Shown here: positions 7,163-10,257 of the stretch, piece after piece | Layout of the letters: each line of letters begins with the position of its first letter | Numbering within the stretch: position 1 is the first letter of the stretch | Assembly (NCBI GenBank): GCA_002729295.1 | Contig: PBTU01000016.1 | Coordinates: 1-10,257 of the forward strand | Direction: 5' to 3' | DNA length: 10,257 nucleotides | Source of the DNA: Verrucomicrobiales bacterium | GTDB taxonomy: Bacteria > Verrucomicrobiota > Verrucomicrobiia > Verrucomicrobiales > Akkermansiaceae | Notes under the pieces: generated by a model | Told to the model about the DNA's origin: nothing | What the model saw: only the letters and a program-made list of their open reading frames with translations | The model's database searches: none | Translations under genes and position numbers: made by a program

Positions 7163-7752
7163 GAATGACGGAGGCGGTGCCAGATGGAAGTGTCAGGTTT
7201 TAAAAGGAACTCGACCGGAGCATCGGCGAGATGGAAATAATTAACAAGATGATCGAGAAGGGCGAGCGAAGCAAGCGCATCATAGAGGGCATCGTGCCAG
7301 TTTCGGTCGGGGGCGTGTTTTGCGAAGGAATCGAGACCGAGAGATTGGCAAAGATCGCCCAGTGAATGTGAGGGAAGGTCCGGCCAGGCGGCACGGGAGA
7401 GCTGGAGGGTATCGATCCACGGGCCGAAGGGATGGCCCGGAAAGGCGCGGAGGAAGCGTTTTTCAGTGCCGTGTCCGTGGGCCACCACGGGGCCCCGTCC
7501 GAGGGTTGATTTCAAGGTGGGCCAGAGCGAGAGAAGAGAGGGGGCCTTGGCTAGGTCGTCGGTGGTGATTCCGTGTACTTTCCTTGCTGCCCAGGTGATA
7601 TCCTGATCGCAGTGGAGGAAGGAAACGAAGGGGTCGTGAATACCTTCTGTGACCGACCATCCTCCCAAGCCGATCTGTACCGGAGCATCGGTGCGCCCGC
7701 GCGCGGTGCCGGCCGACTCGAAATCGATGGCAGTGAAGATCGTCTCGGAAAT
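7159..7752 (-). CDS. DEDDh 3'-5' exonuclease, probable ATT start
   Basis: Two-metal DnaQ-like exonuclease of 197 residues if started at ATT (7752-7750). That start reads MSETIFTAIDFESAGT and supplies motif I, D10 and E12. The first conventional start in frame, TTG at 7668, would remove motif I and leave a dead protein. Between the preceding in-frame TAA (7786-7788) and motif I there is no ATG, GTG, TTG or CTG; ATC at 7756-7758 is an alternative. Motif II is VVAHGHGTEKRFL (90-102), where E97 stands at the place of the usual aspartate in HNxxFD. Motif III is HDALYDA (153-159) with H153 and D158, making it DEDDh. Single-stranded DNA or RNA could be the substrate; proofreading or RNA trimming cannot be told apart. 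The frame is the same as the upstream flavoprotein gene, 33 bases away, and its TGA overlaps the aroB ATG. No Shine-Dalgarno. Confidence 0.85.
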   Translation of the reverse strand: MSETIFTAIDFESAGTARGRTDAPVQIGLGGWSVTEGIHDPFVSFLHCDQDITWAARKVHGITTDDLAKAPSLLSLWPTLKSTLGRGPVVAHGHGTEKRFLRAFPGHPFGPWIDTLQLSRAAWPDLPSHSLGDLCQSLGLDSFAKHAPDRNWHDALYDALASLALLDHLVNYFHLADAPVEFLLKPDTSIWHRLRHS

Positions 7753-7785
7753 TTTGATACCCGAGAGATAGTCTGAATTGGCGGT

Positions 7786-9171
7786 TTAGGAAAGCTCGTC
7801 TTCCAGTTCCTCGGCCACGTAGGTCCAGATTTCTCCGAGAGTAGGGTGGTATGATGGGATTTTGAGAAAATCAGTAACAGTGAGGCGCTGTGAAATCGCC
7901 ACAGTGATGGTATGGGCGTAGTCAATAACGTGTGGTCCCATGCCGGAGGCTCCGAGGATTTCCCCGGACCCTTTGTCTGCGACGAGCATGACGAGGCCAT
8001 GCTGTTCGCCGACAATTTCTCCCTTGCCCTGATCATCGAAACGATACTCGGCGGATACTGCGGCGATGCCGGCTTCGCGGGCTTGATCGAGAGTTTGTCC
8101 GACTTGTACGATTTCGGGGTCAGTGAAGATGCCGAACATATCGAGTCGGGAATCCCAGGTTGCTTCGAGTGGTCTTACGGAAAGTAGGGATGCGACATTG
8201 GCTCCGGCAGCTTCGCCTTGCATCACGGCGAGGTGTACGACCGCGAGCGGGCTGGCGCAGTCTCCCGCAGCGAAAATATGGGGAACTGATGTTTGGCTGT
8301 GTTGGTCGATCTCAATGCGACGAAGGTCAGGCCCAAATCCGGCCCTCTCGAGATTGAGTTGTGCGATGCGCGGAGCACGGCCGGTGGCCATGATGAGTTG
8401 ATCACAATTGAGAACGGTGCCTTCGCTGAGGGTGAGCGTGAAGCCGGAGTCATCGTAAGCGACTTTCTGTAAATCTTCGCCGAAGACGAGATTGATGCCG
8501 AGATCGGTGCAGCGTTTTTCCATTGCTTTGGAGACGGTGGGTTCGACGGATGAGACGAGAGGTTTGCGTCGTGAAATGATAGAGACTTTCGAGCCGAGAC
8601 CCTGGAAGAGGTGGGCGGACTCCATACCGACGGCACCGGTGCCGACGATGATCACGCTCGGGGGGACGGAAGGCATTTGAACAATGTCGTCGCTGGTCCA
8701 GAAAGGAGATTCCTTTAGTCCGGGAACGGGCGGGATTTTTTCGTCGGAGCCGGTCGCGATGACGAATGTTTTGGCTGTGAATTCGCCATGTCCTTTCACC
8801 TCGATGGTATGAGGTGAAGTGAAGGTTGCATTTCCACGGATGAGTTCGAAGTCACCTTTTTCAAGGCCAATTACACGATACTCTTTGAAGCCATTGATGA
8901 GCTTGGTTTTACGGTTGCGGAGGGCATCGAGATCCAGAGTAGGTTCACCGACTTGAATGCCGAATTCATCAGCCTCGCGAATGGCGCGAAGGCGGTTGGA
9001 TGTTTCGAGTAAGGCTTTGGTCGGCATGCAACCACGTAGGATGCAGAGTCCGCCCAGTTCGCTGGCTCCCTCGACAACGGCGACATTCAATCCCCGGCCA
9101 GTGGCTGTTTTTGCGGCAGCGTATCCTCCACTTCCTCCACCGATTACCACGAGGTCAAATTCCTTGCTCAT
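7786..9171 (-). CDS. Dihydrolipoamide-dehydrogenase-like FAD/NAD disulfide oxidoreductase
   Basis: A 461-residue class I pyridine nucleotide-disulfide oxidoreductase; the family uses FAD and a redox disulfide to pass electrons between NAD(P)H and a thiol substrate. Seen: FAD-binding VVIGGGSGGYAAA at 8-20; redox pair C43 and C48 in GGLCILRGCMPTKALL, which differs from the GGTCLNVGCIPSKALL of classical lipoamide dehydrogenase; NAD-binding VIIVGTGAVGMESA at 173-186; second FAD motif IFAAGDC at 299-305; and the C-terminal dimer domain with the acid-base pair H442 and E447 (SYHPTLGEIW). All catalytic elements are present, so it should be active. No E1 or E2 dehydrogenase subunit lies nearby, so lipoamide may not be its substrate; a mercuric-reductase-like or other thiol substrate is possible, though no metal-binding N-terminal domain is present. 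It is the first gene of the leftward group, 42 bases after the upstream terminator. Its ATG follows CCCC, with no Shine-Dalgarno. Confidence 0.92.
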   Translation of the reverse strand: MSKEFDLVVIGGGSGGYAAAKTATGRGLNVAVVEGASELGGLCILRGCMPTKALLETSNRLRAIREADEFGIQVGEPTLDLDALRNRKTKLINGFKEYRVIGLEKGDFELIRGNATFTSPHTIEVKGHGEFTAKTFVIATGSDEKIPPVPGLKESPFWTSDDIVQMPSVPPSVIIVGTGAVGMESAHLFQGLGSKVSIISRRKPLVSSVEPTVSKAMEKRCTDLGINLVFGEDLQKVAYDDSGFTLTLSEGTVLNCDQLIMATGRAPRIAQLNLERAGFGPDLRRIEIDQHSQTSVPHIFAAGDCASPLAVVHLAVMQGEAAGANVASLLSVRPLEATWDSRLDMFGIFTDPEIVQVGQTLDQAREAGIAAVSAEYRFDDQGKGEIVGEQHGLVMLVADKGSGEILGASGMGPHVIDYAHTITVAISQRLTVTDFLKIPSYHPTLGEIWTYVAEELEDELS

Positions 9172-9213
9172 GGGGCGATCTTGGCACTTGCGGGAAATGA
9201 TTCAAGGGGAGTG

Positions 9214-9250
9214 AAAAGAAAAGGATGCCGGGTAATAAACCCCGGCACCC
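9214..9250 (-). terminator. Intrinsic terminator after the TIM-barrel isomerase gene
   Basis: On the - strand GGGTGCCGGG (9250-9241) pairs with CCCGGCATCC (9232-9223), a 10-bp GC-rich stem with one G-U pair and an 8-base loop. TTTTCTTTT (9222-9214) follows directly. It sits 24 bases past the stop of the isomerase-like gene and 42 bases before the flavoprotein ATG, so it closes the upstream unit. Any promoter of the eight-gene group must therefore lie within or very near these 42 bases, or overlap the terminator. Confidence 0.9.
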
Positions 9251-9274
9251 TCTTGAGAAATATGGGTCTTGCGA

Positions 9275-10150
9275 TTAGACCGTGCAGATTTCGACCGCTT
9301 CCTTGAGAGAGGTAAGAGGATCTCTCTTGGGCACAAATTCCTGTCCGAGGAATCCTTTGTAGCCGATCTTCTTGAGGGCTTTGCAGATGCCTTTGTAGTT
9401 AAGCTCCTGATTGTCGTCGATTTCGTTACGCCCCGGAACACCGGCGGTATGGTAATGGGAAATATGGTCTTTGTAATCCGAGAATGTTGCAATGCAGTCT
9501 CCTTCCATGATCTGCATGTGGTAGATGTCGTAGAGGAGCTTGAAGTGGGTCGAGCCAACCTCGTCGACGAGGCGTGCACCCCATTCGGTGCGGTCGCACA
9601 TGTAATCCTTGTGATTCACTTTGGAGTTCAAGAGTTCCATCGAGATAATGATGTTGTGCTTCTCAGCAAGCGGTATGATGCGCTTGATTCCCTCGGCACA
9701 GTTTTTCAGTCCGGTTTCATCATCCATACCTTTGCGATTTCCGGAAAAGGCAATCACTTGGGGAACGTTGCCTGCTTTGGCGGCGAGAGGAATGCCTTCT
9801 TCGTATGCTTTGTAGAGCGCGTCGTGGTTTTCCTTGCGGTTGAAGGAATTTCCAATGCTGCCGATTCCACCAGGAGTCTTGAGGCGGCCCATGGCACATT
9901 TCAAGCCGTGTTTGGCGGCGACTGCCCATTGCTCGGGGAAAAGAATCTCCACGGATTCAATGCCCATTTTTTTGACTTCGCCACAAAACTGGTCGAGTGG
10001 GATTTTTCCAAAGCACCAGTGGCAAACGGAGTGTTTGAAGCCGGCATCGGAGCCAGCGGCATCCTCGGCTGCTTTGACTTGTTGTCCGAGGGCCTGAAAT
10101 ACGGCCGCGGAGCCGGCAGTGAGAGCGGTGAGTGATTTACGTCGGTTCAT
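9275..10150 (-). CDS. Tat-exported sugar isomerase/epimerase-type TIM barrel (hydroxypyruvate isomerase-like)
   Basis: Resembles hydroxypyruvate isomerase (Hyi) and related xylose-isomerase-like TIM barrels, which interconvert alpha-hydroxy aldehydes and ketones with a divalent metal. Likely metal ligands are E172 (SMELLNSKVNH), D208 (LLYDIYHMQ), H234 (HYHTAGVPGR) and E271 (LGQEFVP), a complete set in the expected order. The 291 residues exceed Hyi (about 258) by an N-terminal extension: MNRRKSLTALTAGSAAVFQAL is a twin-arginine-type signal (RR at 3-4, then a hydrophobic stretch), and AKA-like residues near 27 could be the cleavage site. An exported form, folded before transport, is thus predicted, unlike cytoplasmic Hyi. 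In Planctomycetes and Verrucomicrobia many sugar-active proteins carry such signals. It starts 9 bases after a tandem TAGTAG ending another reading frame and is followed by a strong terminator. The true substrate is uncertain. Confidence 0.9.
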   Translation of the reverse strand: MNRRKSLTALTAGSAAVFQALGQQVKAAEDAAGSDAGFKHSVCHWCFGKIPLDQFCGEVKKMGIESVEILFPEQWAVAAKHGLKCAMGRLKTPGGIGSIGNSFNRKENHDALYKAYEEGIPLAAKAGNVPQVIAFSGNRKGMDDETGLKNCAEGIKRIIPLAEKHNIIISMELLNSKVNHKDYMCDRTEWGARLVDEVGSTHFKLLYDIYHMQIMEGDCIATFSDYKDHISHYHTAGVPGRNEIDDNQELNYKGICKALKKIGYKGFLGQEFVPKRDPLTSLKEAVEICTV

Positions 10151-10159
10151 CAGGAGCTA

Positions 10160-10257
10160 CTACAGAGGATTAGGGTGGGATGTGTCGAGAAATTGCTCAG
10201 AATAATGAAGGGCTTCTTGTGGCGGTGGAATCATGGGATGTCCGATGCCTTGCAAAG
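10160..10257 (-). CDS. C-terminal end of an unidentified protein, cut by window edge
   Basis: Reading leftward from the window edge, one frame stays open for 31 codons (starting LQGIGHPMIPPPQEALHYSE) and ends in TAG at 10162-10160, immediately followed in frame by a second TAG. The other two frames on this strand hit stops within 9 and 20 codons. The spacing of 9 bases to the downstream isomerase-like gene fits the operon style of this strand. I do not recognise the protein, and 31 codons are too few to prove coding. It may instead be leader sequence of the downstream gene. Confidence 0.4.
   Translation of the reverse strand, partial: LQGIGHPMIPPPQEALHYSEQFLDTSHPNPL

Noticed and set aside
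7159..7668. TTG at 7668 as the start of the exonuclease
   Set aside because: It would remove the DxE of motif I, which is clearly encoded just upstream in the same frame.
9172..9213. TTGAAT plus AAGATC at 17-base spacing as a promoter for the flavoprotein gene
   Set aside because: The -10 element matches only two of six consensus positions and the start would fall nearly on the ATG; not convincing.
9269..10135. A 288-codon open frame on the + strand opposite the TIM-barrel isomerase gene
   Set aside because: The - strand protein has clear family motifs and metal ligands across its length; the + frame gives no recognisable motif and is best explained as a codon-bias shadow.

Overview
The window looks like a bacterial chromosome segment of about 55% GC that begins inside dnaA. 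Gene content and protein style point to the Planctomycetes-Verrucomicrobia group, most likely Verrucomicrobiota. The pointers are a dnaA-dnaN start, a Tat-exported hydroxypyruvate-isomerase-type TIM barrel, a stand-alone exported SecDF-P1-head-like protein, and an almost complete lack of Shine-Dalgarno sequences. This phylum call is an inference from protein style; no rRNA gene is present to settle it.

Layout. On the + strand, positions 1-2218 hold the 3' part of dnaA (domains III and IV; the N-terminus lies outside the window) and a complete dnaN. The 86-base spacer between them can form competing hairpins, the last followed by a T-run. From 9171 down to 2328 on the - strand runs a compact group of eight genes: dihydrolipoamide-dehydrogenase-like flavoprotein, DEDDh exonuclease, aroB, metallo-beta-lactamase-fold hydrolase, exported SecDF-P1-head-like protein, exported M23 peptidase, RidA-family protein, and mnmH. 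Spacings are 33, -4, -4, 23, 0, 13 and 9 bases, so co-transcription is likely. This group converges on dnaN, with 109 bases between the stops and no clear intrinsic terminator. Upstream of it, also on the - strand, lie the Tat-signal TIM-barrel gene, followed by a strong intrinsic terminator at 9214-9250, and the last 31 codons of another gene running off the right edge.

How the genes fit together. DnaA and DnaN are the replication initiator and the sliding clamp. The leftward group mixes housekeeping functions (shikimate pathway, tRNA wobble modification, enamine/imine detoxification, thiol or glyoxalase-type hydrolysis, flavin redox) with two exported envelope proteins whose genes abut as TAAATG. 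I see no single pathway in it.

The most notable points are as follows. The exonuclease gene has no ATG, GTG, TTG or CTG able to include its catalytic DxE motif, and seems to start at ATT (7750-7752). A lone, signal-peptide-bearing SecDF-P1-head-like domain has a basic tail and is coupled to an M23 peptidase. Shine-Dalgarno motifs are consistently absent. No CRISPR, mobile element, tRNA or rRNA is visible, and I found no convincing wholly new multi-gene system.
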